This document shows, in pieces, positions 27,908 to 37,578 of a stretch of 41,147 nt of DNA (position 1 is its first letter; each line of letters opens with the position of its first letter). Source of the DNA: an uncultured Prevotellaceae bacterium (GTDB taxonomy: Bacteria; Bacteroidota; Bacteroidia; Bacteroidales; Bacteroidaceae); contig CADCPZ010000005.1 in the NCBI GenBank assembly GCA_902803475.1, positions 1 to 41,147 on the forward strand, given 5' to 3'. The notes under the pieces were generated by a model, which was not told the DNA's origin, made no database searches, and saw only the letters and a program-made list of their open reading frames with translations. The translations under genes and the position numbers were made by a program.

Positions 27908-30900
27908 ATGATGAAGCAGGTAAAATTCAAGTTTCCTGTCAGGATGTTGGCCATTATTTGTGGCTTAATCCTATCAGTGAGTGCCTATGCGCAGCAGATT
28001 ACTGTACAAGGCAATGTAAAGGATGCTACCGGCGAGCCTATCATCGGCGCCACTATTCGTGTTGCCGGAGAAACAGGCGGTGTCGTTTCCGACATCGACG
28101 GTAACTTTACAATCAGTGCCAATCATGGCGCTACGTTGCAGATTTCCTATTTGGGCTATCAGACCAAGGAAGTTAGTGCATCTTCCAATGTCGTTGTTAC
28201 ATTGGAGGAAGACGCAGCCGAAAGTTTGAACGAGGTAGTCGTTATCGGTTACGGTGCAGTTAAGAAGAGCGACCTCACCGGTTCGGTTACGGCCTTGAAG
28301 CCAGACTCCAAGAACAAGGGTCTTGTTGTCAGCGCACAAGACATGTTGGTAGGTAAGGTTGCCGGTGTCAACGTAACCAGCAACGACGGTCAGCCTGGTG
28401 GCGGATCAACAATCCGTATTCGAGGTGGTTCTTCTCTGAACGCTTCCAACGACCCGCTGATTGTTATCGATGGCGTTCCTGTTGACAATACAGGCGCACA
28501 AGGCCTTTCAAACGCATTGTCAATTGTGAACCCACAGGACATCGAGTCGTTCAATGTATTGAAGGATGCTTCTGCAACCGCCATCTATGGTAGCCGTGGT
28601 TCTAACGGTGTTATCATCATCACCACCAAGAAAGGACGCAAAGGACAGGGCTTGCAAGTTTCTTATAACGGAAGTGCAACCATCAGTACCAAGACCAAGA
28701 CACTTGACTTGCTTGACGCTCCGGCTTACAGACAAGTTATTGCCAATGTCTTTGGTGAGAACAGCGAAGAATATGGTATGCTGGGTGATGCCAACACCGA
28801 TTGGCAGGATCAGCTGTATCGTACCGCCTTCAGCCACGACCACAATGTTTCTGTTGCCGGTTCTATCGGTTCATGGCTTCCTTTCCGTGTCAGCATTGGC
28901 TATACCGGTCAGCAAGGTATCATTAAGAAGTCTGACTTCGACCGTACAACGGCAGCCATCAACCTGAATCCTTCGTTCTTAGAGGATCACCTGACCCTGA
29001 ACTTGAATGCAAAGGGAATCTATGCCGAGACACAATATCCATCATGGGGAGCTATCAGTTCTGCCATTCGCATGGATCCAACTCACCCCATCTACGACAC
29101 CACATCGGCCGATAGCCAGAACTTCGGCGGATATTTCCAGTGGAGAACCTCCGGCGGTGTTGCCGACGTAGATGCCACCTATCCTTACGATCGCAACAGC
29201 AATGCTCCTGGCAACCCTGTTGCCATGAACGACCTTCACAACCAGCGTGCTTACAGCCGTGCATTTATCGGCAGTGCCGACATCGATTACAAAGTTCATG
29301 GCTTTGAAGATTTACGCTTGCACGCAACATTAGGTGCCGACATCTCAAAGGGTAAGGAAAATACCAACATCAGTCCTTATTCTACAGAGGCATTCTATTA
29401 TGGCTCATACGGTTCTGAAGACATGTTGAAGCGTAATCTTTCTCTTTCTGCTTACGCACAGTACTTCCATGACTTCAACGACAAGGCCAAGAACCACTTC
29501 GACGTTATGGTCGGTTATGAGTGGCAGCACTTCTGGCATGAGAAACGCAAGAATAGTCATGGATACTATCCTGAGACATATGGACTAACAGCTGAGGTAC
29601 AGGCAAAGCGTGGACAGATTTATAGCCCTTATAACAAGCACGAACGTTCTGAGAACTATCTGGTTTCCTTCTTCGGACGTGCCAATTGGACATTGATGGA
29701 TCGCTACTATCTGACCGTTACGGTCCGTGACGACGGTTCTTCACGTTTCAAAGATCACTGGGCATGGTTTCCATCAGCGGCTTTCGCTTGGAAGATAAGC
29801 GACGAGAATAACTTGCGCGACATCAAGTGGCTGTCTGACTTGAAACTCCGTCTCGGATGGGGTATGACCGGACAGCAGGATGTCAATACCGACTATGGCT
29901 ATTTCGCCATCTATAACACCTATTCTAACCCACAAGGTACCTATAACTTGTTACCCGACGGCACTCCTCTTTATACGCCGCAGGCCTACGACCCGAACCT
30001 GACCTGGGAGACCACGACCACCTATAATATTGGTTTGGACTGGGGTATATTCGACCAGCGCTTAACTGGTAGTGTTGACTGGTACTATCGTAAGACCAAT
30101 GACCTATTGAACTATGGTTTTGCTGCCGCCGGTACCAACTTCGACAACCGCGTTTGGACAAACATCGGTTCGATGAAGAACACTGGCGTGGAAGTTTCTT
30201 TGGATTGGAAAGCCGTACGTACCAAGGACTGGTATTGGACTATTGGTTACAACTTCACTTATAACAACAACAAGATTACCGACCTGTTTGCCGACAACAC
30301 GAAACCACAGGAGTATGGTAACTCACACTCTGGTACTGGTAGCAATGTAAAAGCTTATCAGGTGGGCGAGTCTGCAACAGCCTTCTGGGTATATCGTCAG
30401 GCATACGACGTAAACGGCAAACCTATCAACGGTGCTGTTGTTGATATGAATGCCGACGGTGAAATTACCAACGAAGACCGCTACTTCTACAAGCAGTCGT
30501 TAGCACCTGTCACCATGGGTCTTTCTTCTCGATTGGAATATAAGAACTGGGATCTCGGTTTCAACCTCCGCGCAAGCCTTGACAACTATGTCTATGATGC
30601 TAATCTGGCTGCTCGCTACAACCTGTCAGACCTTGAATATGGTGGTTATTTGCAGAATACCCTTACCTCTGCCGTTGATTTGAATTGGCGTGACCATGAG
30701 TGGTTCCTCAGCGATTACTTTGTTCGCAACGCTTCGTTCCTGAAGATGGACAACATCACTTTGGGTTACTCTTTCTCTAATCTGTTTAAGACTGGTGGAT
30801 GGCACGGACTCAGCGGTCGCATCTATGGCACTGTTAATAACGTGTTCACTATCACCAACTATGACGGACTTGATCCTGAAGTCAGTGAGAAAGCAAACGG

Positions 30901-30964
30901 TATCGACTATGAGATTTATCCTCGTTCACGTTCCTTCATCTTGGGTCTGAACCTCAATTTCTAA
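27908..30964 (+). CDS. susC: SusC-type TonB-dependent starch oligosaccharide receptor
   Basis: This outer-membrane transporter of 1018 residues takes maltooligosaccharides into the periplasm with energy from TonB. A signal peptide (ending SAYAQ, about residue 29) is followed by a carboxypeptidase-regulatory-like domain (about 32-110), a TonB-box region LNEVVVIGYGAVKKSDLTG, the plug domain (about 120-240) and a 22-strand barrel. The protein ends SFILGLNLNF with a terminal phenylalanine. Two ATGs stand in tandem at 27908 and 27911; either works. It leads a five-gene operon with susD 32 bp behind it. Confidence 0.96.
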   Translation: MMKQVKFKFPVRMLAIICGLILSVSAYAQQITVQGNVKDATGEPIIGATIRVAGETGGVVSDIDGNFTISANHGATLQISYLGYQTKEVSASSNVVVTLEEDAAESLNEVVVIGYGAVKKSDLTGSVTALKPDSKNKGLVVSAQDMLVGKVAGVNVTSNDGQPGGGSTIRIRGGSSLNASNDPLIVIDGVPVDNTGAQGLSNALSIVNPQDIESFNVLKDASATAIYGSRGSNGVIIITTKKGRKGQGLQVSYNGSATISTKTKTLDLLDAPAYRQVIANVFGENSEEYGMLGDANTDWQDQLYRTAFSHDHNVSVAGSIGSWLPFRVSIGYTGQQGIIKKSDFDRTTAAINLNPSFLEDHLTLNLNAKGIYAETQYPSWGAISSAIRMDPTHPIYDTTSADSQNFGGYFQWRTSGGVADVDATYPYDRNSNAPGNPVAMNDLHNQRAYSRAFIGSADIDYKVHGFEDLRLHATLGADISKGKENTNISPYSTEAFYYGSYGSEDMLKRNLSLSAYAQYFHDFNDKAKNHFDVMVGYEWQHFWHEKRKNSHGYYPETYGLTAEVQAKRGQIYSPYNKHERSENYLVSFFGRANWTLMDRYYLTVTVRDDGSSRFKDHWAWFPSAAFAWKISDENNLRDIKWLSDLKLRLGWGMTGQQDVNTDYGYFAIYNTYSNPQGTYNLLPDGTPLYTPQAYDPNLTWETTTTYNIGLDWGIFDQRLTGSVDWYYRKTNDLLNYGFAAAGTNFDNRVWTNIGSMKNTGVEVSLDWKAVRTKDWYWTIGYNFTYNNNKITDLFADNTKPQEYGNSHSGTGSNVKAYQVGESATAFWVYRQAYDVNGKPINGAVVDMNADGEITNEDRYFYKQSLAPVTMGLSSRLEYKNWDLGFNLRASLDNYVYDANLAARYNLSDLEYGGYLQNTLTSAVDLNWRDHEWFLSDYFVRNASFLKMDNITLGYSFSNLFKTGGWHGLSGRIYGTVNNVFTITNYDGLDPEVSEKANGIDYEIYPRSRSFILGLNLNF

Positions 30965-30996
30965 TTTCTAAGCAACTATTAAAATAGCATATAGTC

Positions 30997-32583
30997 ATGA
31001 AAAAATATATCAAGATAATTGCTCCGATAGCAGCCCTGCTGCTTTCCTTCGGAACAACGTCATGTACAAGCGACTTGGACGTGACGCCTATCGACCCCAA
31101 TAAGAACACGGAGCTTAATGCGTCTTCGCTGTTCAACATGTGCTACTCCAACTTCGCCTTGGAGGGCGATGGACCAGGCAGTTCTAATATTGCAGCCGAA
31201 GATCCTGGTACTGCCGGTTTGGTACGTCAGTTGTTCAATATCAACTGTCTGGGAACCGACGAAGCCATCTGCGCCTGGAGCTCTGACCCTGGTGTTACCA
31301 CTCTGAACGTGAACCAGCAGGATGCTTCCAACATGATGGTAAGCATCTACTACAACCGTCTGTACTTCGGCATCTCTATCTGCAACCAGTACTTAGAGGC
31401 TGCTGCCGATGTAGATGCCACCCAAACTGCAGAAATCCGTTTCTTGCGTGCTTTGCAACTCTATCTGGCTATGGATGCCTTCGGAAACATTCCTTTGGCA
31501 ACAGCCGTTACACCTGAACTGCCACAGCAGAAGACTCAGGCTGAAATGTATGAGTGGTTAGAGAAAGAACTTTTAGAGATTGAACCAAACCTAAGCGAGC
31601 CGAAAGCCAAAACCTCTACCGATGCTAACTATGGTCGTGTAGATAAAGCAGCAGCATGGATGTTGCTCTCACGTCTTTACTTAAACGCTGAAGTTTATAC
31701 TGGCACTCCCCAGTGGGCAAAGGCTGCTGAATATGCCAAGAAGGTTATCGATTCTCCTTACAAGCTCTACAACAGTGAAAAGAATGGTTACAGCGCTTAT
31801 GCACAGCTGTTTATGGGCGACAATGGCGAGAATGGTTCTTCTGTTGAGGCTATCTTCCCCATCCTGCAGCAGGGTGACAAGACCGCTGGATACGGTTGTA
31901 CTTTCTTCCTAATGGCAGGCTGCTGGAAAGACGATATGACCAGCAACGGTACCAACGGAAACTGGCAGGGTAACCGCGCACATAAGGAGTTGGTTGGCAT
32001 GTTTTTCCCGAACAATGATGCGCCCAACATAACCAGTGCTGATATGCCAGTAGTTGCCGGTGACGACCGCGCCCTGTTCTGGGGTCAGGACCGTACGCTG
32101 GAAATCGATGATCCTTACACCTTCACACAGGGATTCTCTGTATGTAAGTTCAACAACATCTATGCCAGCGGTGGTACAGCAACCCGCACCGACTTCCCCG
32201 ACACCGATTTCTTCTTCTTCCGTGCAGCCGAAGCTTATTTGACCTACGCTGAGGCTACAGCACGACAGAATGGAGGTACGACGACCTCTGAAGGAGCCAG
32301 CTACATCAACCAGCTGCGTATGCGTTCACATGCCGCTACGAAGTCTTCATACAGTCTGCAAGATATCCTCGACGAGCGTGCTCGTGAGTTCTACTTCGAA
32401 GGACAGCGCCGCGTCGATTTGATTCGCTATGGAAAGTATGGCGGCACCAATGCCGACTACGTTTGGACTTGGAAGGGCGGCACTGCTACCGGACGCAACT
32501 TTGATGCTTATCGCAACATCATGCCGCTGCCGGCAAGCGACCTCTCTGTAAACGGCAATCTGGTACAGAATCCGGGTTACTAA
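30997..32583 (+). CDS. susD: SusD-type starch-binding outer-membrane lipoprotein
   Basis: SusD caps the SusC barrel and binds helical starch at the cell surface. It has 528 residues with a lipoprotein signal (MKKYIKIIAPIAALLLSFG, lipobox SFGTTSC with the cysteine near residue 26). The tetratricopeptide-rich core is typical (FLRALQLYLAMDAFGNIPL), and the C-terminal RagB/SusD part contains DERAREFYFEGQRRVDLIRYG and a terminal MPLPASDLSVNGNLVQNPGY, the family hallmark. It sits between susC and the susE-like gene, with short gaps of 32 and 36 bp. Confidence 0.96.
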   Translation: MKKYIKIIAPIAALLLSFGTTSCTSDLDVTPIDPNKNTELNASSLFNMCYSNFALEGDGPGSSNIAAEDPGTAGLVRQLFNINCLGTDEAICAWSSDPGVTTLNVNQQDASNMMVSIYYNRLYFGISICNQYLEAAADVDATQTAEIRFLRALQLYLAMDAFGNIPLATAVTPELPQQKTQAEMYEWLEKELLEIEPNLSEPKAKTSTDANYGRVDKAAAWMLLSRLYLNAEVYTGTPQWAKAAEYAKKVIDSPYKLYNSEKNGYSAYAQLFMGDNGENGSSVEAIFPILQQGDKTAGYGCTFFLMAGCWKDDMTSNGTNGNWQGNRAHKELVGMFFPNNDAPNITSADMPVVAGDDRALFWGQDRTLEIDDPYTFTQGFSVCKFNNIYASGGTATRTDFPDTDFFFFRAAEAYLTYAEATARQNGGTTTSEGASYINQLRMRSHAATKSSYSLQDILDERAREFYFEGQRRVDLIRYGKYGGTNADYVWTWKGGTATGRNFDAYRNIMPLPASDLSVNGNLVQNPGY

Positions 32584-32619
32584 TTCAACCTTTATCACAT
32601 TATTTAAATAAGAATCAAC

Positions 32620-33759
32620 ATGAAAAAGATTATAAAGTCCGTATTGTTCCTGCTGTGCAGCGTTTGTCTCTTCACAGCATGTGACGAAGACCGCGACGGA
32701 AACCCGACGATTACGCAGCCTACTTCGTTTGTGCTGAATACGCCGTCCTACGCATCGTCGCTTATCGATCTGGAAACAACTGATTATATTAGGCTCACAT
32801 GGTCACAGCCTGATTATGGTGGTTTCCCTGTGGCAGCAAATTATATTCCACAGATTTCATTGACAGGCAATTTCACAATTTCCTCAGCTCAAGAAGATGC
32901 CGATGAAACAGGTGAGACCAAGTGCGACTATGTAGAACTGAATTCTTCTGTATCGGTATGCAACATGGACCTGCTGAAGAACCAGCTGGCTGCTGCCATC
33001 GTCAAGATTGCCAAATGGGAGTCATCTGATGATGTACCAGCCCAGCAGGATGTATATATCCGCATGAAGTCAGAGTTCTCTGAAATGCAGCCCGTCTATT
33101 CTAACACGATTAAGCTGACCGTTATTCCTACATTCGTAGAGGCTAAGGTTTATGCAGAGTTTATCTATATGATGGGTAACTTCAACGGTTGGACTGATCC
33201 TGTCACTCTGCGTGGTCCGGAACTCGATGGTAAATACCAGTGCTACAACTGGCTTGACGGCGGATTCAAGTTCCGTCCGAACCAAGACAACTGGAACGAT
33301 GACTTCGGCCAAGATCCGAACGGTAGCTACGGCGACCTCGTTACTGAGGGTGAAGAAGACTGTAATGATTCTGGCAAGAGCTTCCCTGACGATGCTAAGC
33401 CTGCAGGTTTCTACCAGATAGATGTTGATATGGAAACCATGAAATGGAGCATCACTGCTGTTAACAGCATCTCCATCATTGGTACTGTTAATGGAAACTG
33501 GGACACAGATACTCAATTGACGTATAACAGCGAAACTGGTGCTTGGGAGGTAACGACAGCTCTGACTGCCGGTGAGATGAAGTTCCGTATGAACAACGAC
33601 TGGACAACCAGCTGGGGCGGTACCGATAGCGACACCGACTTCTCGAACCTGACCCAGAATGGTGGAAAGAACCTCACAATTGCCGAGGCAGGCACCTATA
33701 AGGTACAACTCTTCATCACTTACGAAGGCAACAACAAGGTTGTTCTTACAAAACAGTAA
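32620..33759 (+). CDS. SusE-like surface starch-binding lipoprotein
   Basis: This 379-residue lipoprotein (MKKIIKSVLFLLCSVCLFTAC) has an N-terminal SusE Ig-like domain (about 28-165; PTSFVLNTPSYASSLIDL) and two tandem starch-binding modules. They begin at IYMMGNFNGW (about 188) and ISIIGTVNGNW (about 285), each with the aromatic/lysine binding pattern (FKFRPNQDNW; MKFRMNNDW). It has two modules after the SusE domain, as in B. thetaiotaomicron SusE. It would hold starch at the surface for SusC/D. I leave the symbol empty because SusE and SusF are separated only by module count. Confidence 0.9.
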   Translation: MKKIIKSVLFLLCSVCLFTACDEDRDGNPTITQPTSFVLNTPSYASSLIDLETTDYIRLTWSQPDYGGFPVAANYIPQISLTGNFTISSAQEDADETGETKCDYVELNSSVSVCNMDLLKNQLAAAIVKIAKWESSDDVPAQQDVYIRMKSEFSEMQPVYSNTIKLTVIPTFVEAKVYAEFIYMMGNFNGWTDPVTLRGPELDGKYQCYNWLDGGFKFRPNQDNWNDDFGQDPNGSYGDLVTEGEEDCNDSGKSFPDDAKPAGFYQIDVDMETMKWSITAVNSISIIGTVNGNWDTDTQLTYNSETGAWEVTTALTAGEMKFRMNNDWTTSWGGTDSDTDFSNLTQNGGKNLTIAEAGTYKVQLFITYEGNNKVVLTKQ

Positions 33760-33773
33760 TATGATGTGTATAT

Positions 33774-33804
33774 AGTCTGTGGGGGATTCGAATCCTCACA
33801 GACT
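33774..33804 (+). other. Stem-loop between susE-like and susF-like genes
   Basis: AGTCTGTG and CACAGACT pair perfectly over 8 bp, and the inner GGATTC/GAATCC pair extends the stem with one bulge. No T-run follows, so it is not a typical terminator. It may mark an RNA processing or stability site between the two lipoprotein genes. Confidence 0.6.
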
Positions 33805-33835
33805 AAATCCAAAAACATATATAATAAGAATTGAC

Positions 33836-35242
33836 ATGAAAAAAGCATTATATTTAATGGGGCTTGTGTTTGCATTAGCAAGCTGCTCCGATGATGTTCC
33901 GGGTTGGCTTGAGCCGCAGAGCAACGACCCTGAAGATGCCAAGACAGTGGAAATGACGGTTGGCCAGGCTGCTGCCGTTGACTATGCCAACATCTCCGAC
34001 CTTGACAACACCACCATACAGCTCTTCGTTCCTACGATTACAGCTGAGACGGGTGCTGTAACTGAGTATAGAGTAACACTCTACAACGACGACAAGAGCA
34101 AGAGTGCAGAACTGCTTACCGACGAAAATGGCTACGTAACAGCTGCAGAACTGAAGGCTGCCGTTGAATCATTGTACGGAAAGGCTCCAACGCCACACGA
34201 CATTCCTCTCGACATTGCCGGTTATACCACCATTGCTGGGGTGAGTGTTAAGAATGTGGCTACCTCTACGATTAATGTAACATTGGTTGCTCCATTCATT
34301 GATGAAGGCTACTACCTCACTGGTGACTTCGCAGGATGGAACAAGGATGGTGCGCTGCCATTCAACCACGTAGGCGATGGTGACGTTTACGACAATCCTG
34401 AGTTCCAGATTGTATTCACTACAACAGCTGAAAACCAGTTCTGGAAGATTATCCCGAAGAACAACTACGATGGAGAATTCTGGAAGACTGGTGATGACGG
34501 TAAGGGTGTTGTCGGAACGGCAATCGATGGCGATACTTCATTTGAAGGATCCCTTGTTACAAACAATCCGCAGGCTGGTAAGATTGAGGCTCCTGGTATC
34601 TACCGTATGACCATCAACATGATGGATTATACCTACAAACTGGAGGCGCTGAACTTCAATGAGTATATCTATGCAATAGGTAACGTCAATGGAACGTCAT
34701 GGAGCACTGGATTCCCATGCTATGGTCCTAATTTCGACGGCAAGTATCAGGGATTCTATTATATCAATGGAGAATTCAAGTTCCGTAGTCATGAGAACAC
34801 ATGGGATGCTCCAGATTGGGGTAGCGGCGGTTCAGAAGGCACATTGGCAGAACAAGCTGGAAATCTCAATGCAGCGGCGGGCTTCTACGTAGTAGATGTT
34901 GACTTAGCCGCAATGACCTACTCACTCACCAAGATTGAGTTCATCGACATGGTTGGTGATGGTGTTGCAGGCGGCGAAGACTGGAGCAATGGTCCTCACA
35001 TGACCTACAATCTTCAGAAGAATTGCTGGGAAGCTAACGTAACGTTTAACAATACAGGTGCTTTCAAGTTCCGTGGTAACGGTAACTGGGGTGATGCCGA
35101 TGGTAACTTTGGTGGTACACTTGACAATATTGTCAATGGTAGCAACGACAACATCACACCTACCGTTAGAGGTGCTGTTCACGTTGAACTCTACCTGAAG
35201 TGTAACGGTAATTCTTACGCAACGATTACACCAGCAAACTAA
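33836..35242 (+). CDS. SusF-like surface starch-binding lipoprotein
   Basis: This 468-residue lipoprotein has the signal MKKALYLMGLVFALASC. I start at 33836 because the upstream frame to 33779 runs through the intergenic stem-loop. The N-terminal SusE-like Ig domain (about 20-155) is followed by three starch-binding modules, beginning at YYLTGDFAGW (about 160), YIYAIGNVNG (about 278) and IDMVGDG (about 378); the last two have FKFR lysine/arginine strands. Three modules match the SusF arrangement. It is followed by a strong hairpin before the GH13 gene. Confidence 0.88.
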   Translation: MKKALYLMGLVFALASCSDDVPGWLEPQSNDPEDAKTVEMTVGQAAAVDYANISDLDNTTIQLFVPTITAETGAVTEYRVTLYNDDKSKSAELLTDENGYVTAAELKAAVESLYGKAPTPHDIPLDIAGYTTIAGVSVKNVATSTINVTLVAPFIDEGYYLTGDFAGWNKDGALPFNHVGDGDVYDNPEFQIVFTTTAENQFWKIIPKNNYDGEFWKTGDDGKGVVGTAIDGDTSFEGSLVTNNPQAGKIEAPGIYRMTINMMDYTYKLEALNFNEYIYAIGNVNGTSWSTGFPCYGPNFDGKYQGFYYINGEFKFRSHENTWDAPDWGSGGSEGTLAEQAGNLNAAAGFYVVDVDLAAMTYSLTKIEFIDMVGDGVAGGEDWSNGPHMTYNLQKNCWEANVTFNNTGAFKFRGNGNWGDADGNFGGTLDNIVNGSNDNITPTVRGAVHVELYLKCNGNSYATITPAN

Positions 35243-35260
35243 TTCCCAATTATTATAATA

Positions 35261-35298
35261 AAAGAGGATGTGTCAACAAATTGGCACGTCCTCTTTTT
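35261..35298 (+). terminator. Intra-operon hairpin with T-tract between susF-like and susG-position genes
   Basis: Left arm AAAGAGGATGTGTCAA and right arm TTGGCACGTCCTCTTT pair over 16 bp with two G-T pairs, and TTTTTA follows. It looks like a full intrinsic terminator, yet only 28 bp separate it from the next start codon and no -7 box lies in between. It is probably a leaky attenuator. Confidence 0.85.
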
Positions 35299-35325
35299 TA
35301 ATCAAGTCATTAAAACTTGAAAACG

Positions 35326-37440
35326 ATGAAAAAATACCTGATGTTAGTGCTCGCTGTGGTTATGCTGTGTGGCTGTAGCGGGAATAAAGAATTGAAACGC
35401 GTGGCAATGGGCGAACCGATTCTCCCGATTCGGGAGACCGGCGATACCACTGAGGTCTATCTTACCGACTACCTGCCGAGTGTTGATTTGCAAAAGCTAA
35501 GTGATGTACGTGTGACCGATGGATACAGCATCATTCGTACTGACAACGATTTCCAACGACTGCTACTCGTCACGAAAAAAGACTCCCCATCAGGGGAGAG
35601 GTCGGAGTGGGCTTCCATTGGTGTTCTAAGCATCGGAAAGGGCAACGAGCAAGTGGATATCCCCATTTTGCCGAAGATATCAGTGGTACAGGGACTGACA
35701 ACAGCTGGAATCAAGGACGGAAAGTTACAGGTGAAACCCGACAACAAGGAGCATATCTTTCAGTATAGTTGCTTTGTACAGAATAAGAAACTTCCTGACG
35801 ATGCGATGAAACCCATGGCAGCTAAAACTGGTAAAGGACAGAATAGTCTGTTGAAACTGGATGGAACCTATGGTATCGACTTGAATAGCCTGCCGAAACA
35901 GAAAGGCCGCAGCTACCTCCGTGTCTATGCCATGAATGATACTGCGCTGCTCAACGACCTGCTGATACCGTTAGAAAACGGCAAACCGGTTGAGGATGCG
36001 AAGTTGCTTAGTCGTCATGATGCCCACACACAAGTGTTGTACAGTTTGATGGTTGACCGCTTCTACAACGGTAACACCGCCAACGATGCTCCGCTGAAGC
36101 GCCCTGATGTTGATCCGCGTGTCGATTATATGGGTGGCGACCTGAAAGGCATCACGAAAAAAGTTCAAGAGGGGTTCTTCGACAGTCTGGGTGTCAACAC
36201 GATTTGGATATCGCCCATCACGCAGAATCCGAAAGATGCCTGGGGACAGTATCACAATCCCGATACGAAGTTCTCTGGCTATCATGGCTACTGGCCTATC
36301 TATAATACGAAAATTGACGACCGTATGGGCACGGACGCTGAACTCAAGGAACTGCTTTCAACAGCTCATGAGCATGATATCAATGTCATCCTCGACTATG
36401 TGGCCAATCACATGCACATCAACTCGCCAACGCTGAAAGCACATCCCGATTGGATTACAGACAGTATCCTTCCTGACGGGCGCCGCAACTTCGAACTCTG
36501 GGACGAGGCTCGCCTCACCACATGGTTTGACAAGCATATTCCCACACTCGATCTGGAGCGCGAGGAGGTATGTGAGGCGATGACCGATACAGCCATCTAC
36601 TGGGTGGCAAACTACGATTTCGACGGTTATCGCCACGATGCGTGCAAGCATATCCCATTGAACTACTGGCGCATGTTTACCCACAAAATGAAAAGCCGTT
36701 TCCCTGACCGATCTTTGTGGATGATTGGCGAGACCTACGGTGACAATGAACTCATCGGCTCTTATGTGAAGACAGGTATGCTGGATGCACAGTTCGACTT
36801 CAATGTCTATCATACAGCCATCGAGGTGTTGGGCAAAGAAGGCGAGTCAATGAAGCGACTGGCTGACGTCATCGATGAGTCGCTGGCTTCCTATGGAGCA
36901 CACCACACGATGGGTAATATCTCCGGCAACCATGATAAGACTCGTTTTATTTCGCTGGCAGGCGGTGCTGTCGGCTGGGATGAAGACGGTAAGGATGCAG
37001 GTTGGAACCGCAAGATTGGTGTCACTGCCGATGGCAATGCCGAACGCGAGGAGATAGCCTTTAAGAAAGCCTTGCTGTTAGAGGTGCTGAACCTCACCAT
37101 TCCTGGTGTTCCTTGTATCTATCAGGGTGATGAGTACGGACAGTGCGGCGCCAACGACCCCGACAACCGTCGTATGATGCGCTTTGACGGACTCACCAAT
37201 CATGAGCAGTGGCTGCGCGGACAAGTGGAAAAGCTCATCCATCAGCGTCGTACCAGCATGCCGCTCCTCTATGGCGACTATAAACAATTGGAGGTCACCG
37301 ACGATGTGCTCGTCTTCTCCCGTACCTATATGGGCAAGGAGGTCATCGTGGGCATTAACAAAGGACCAAAATATGTTGTCGTGGAGATTGAGGGAAAGGA
37401 AATCGGCATGAGTCCCTATGGGTTCAATATCATTCAATAA
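35326..37440 (+). CDS. susG: Surface GH13 alpha-amylase lipoprotein in the susG position
   Basis: This 704-residue lipoprotein (MKKYLMLVLAVVMLCGCSG) should cut starch at the cell surface for SusC. I use the ATG at 35326; a TTG at 35317 is also in frame. The N-terminal ~220 residues form beta-rich modules of uncertain type. The GH13 barrel starts at VLYSLMVDRFYNG and has D438 (YRHDAC), E469 (IGETYG) and D537 (GNHDKT). It does not resemble SusG closely enough, by eye, to claim a CBM58 insertion, so the symbol reflects position and lipoprotein status. A REP-like element encodes part of the N-terminal region (about residues 86-96). A terminator-like hairpin precedes it. Confidence 0.85.
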   Translation: MKKYLMLVLAVVMLCGCSGNKELKRVAMGEPILPIRETGDTTEVYLTDYLPSVDLQKLSDVRVTDGYSIIRTDNDFQRLLLVTKKDSPSGERSEWASIGVLSIGKGNEQVDIPILPKISVVQGLTTAGIKDGKLQVKPDNKEHIFQYSCFVQNKKLPDDAMKPMAAKTGKGQNSLLKLDGTYGIDLNSLPKQKGRSYLRVYAMNDTALLNDLLIPLENGKPVEDAKLLSRHDAHTQVLYSLMVDRFYNGNTANDAPLKRPDVDPRVDYMGGDLKGITKKVQEGFFDSLGVNTIWISPITQNPKDAWGQYHNPDTKFSGYHGYWPIYNTKIDDRMGTDAELKELLSTAHEHDINVILDYVANHMHINSPTLKAHPDWITDSILPDGRRNFELWDEARLTTWFDKHIPTLDLEREEVCEAMTDTAIYWVANYDFDGYRHDACKHIPLNYWRMFTHKMKSRFPDRSLWMIGETYGDNELIGSYVKTGMLDAQFDFNVYHTAIEVLGKEGESMKRLADVIDESLASYGAHHTMGNISGNHDKTRFISLAGGAVGWDEDGKDAGWNRKIGVTADGNAEREEIAFKKALLLEVLNLTIPGVPCIYQGDEYGQCGANDPDNRRMMRFDGLTNHEQWLRGQVEKLIHQRRTSMPLLYGDYKQLEVTDDVLVFSRTYMGKEVIVGINKGPKYVVVEIEGKEIGMSPYGFNIIQ
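35581..35613. repeat. REP-like element inside the susG-position gene
   Basis: CTCCCC and GGGGAG flank a short loop, followed by AGGTCGGAGTGGG. It is in frame and encodes DSPSGERSEWA within the N-terminal module, and is an example of the same repeat class as at 10054 and 11931. Confidence 0.75.
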
Positions 37441-37495
37441 CCCCATATCGCTATTGCCTGCATACCGACACTCGCGATAGCGTTTACACACAGAA

Positions 37496-37530
37496 AAGAG
37501 GATGCACTCCCTTGTTGGGTGCATCCTCTT
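37496..37530. terminator. Bidirectional terminator after the sus operon
   Basis: AAGAGGATGCACTCCC and GGGTGCATCCTCTT form a long stem with a TTGTT loop. On the minus strand it is followed by TTCTGTG. It separates the rightward sus operon from the converging beta-helix lipoprotein gene. A second weak inverted pair (CGCTAT/ATAGCG) lies at 37450-37482. Confidence 0.85.
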
Positions 37531-37578
37531 ATAAGATTTCCTCGCGGCTTCTGACTTCAGCGGGTACAAAAGTATGGT

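Noticed and set aside
33070..33708. 212-residue open frame on the minus strand
   Set aside because: It lies wholly opposite the susE-like gene, whose protein is clearly real, and shows no recognisable domain.
33774..33810. 3' end of a tRNA gene (T-arm-like GGATTCGAATCC)
   Set aside because: No acceptor, D or anticodon arm upstream; the sequence before it is the end of the susE-like gene.
35317..35325. TTG start for the susG-position gene
   Set aside because: The ATG at 35326 gives the normal lipoprotein signal directly; the TTG adds only three residues.
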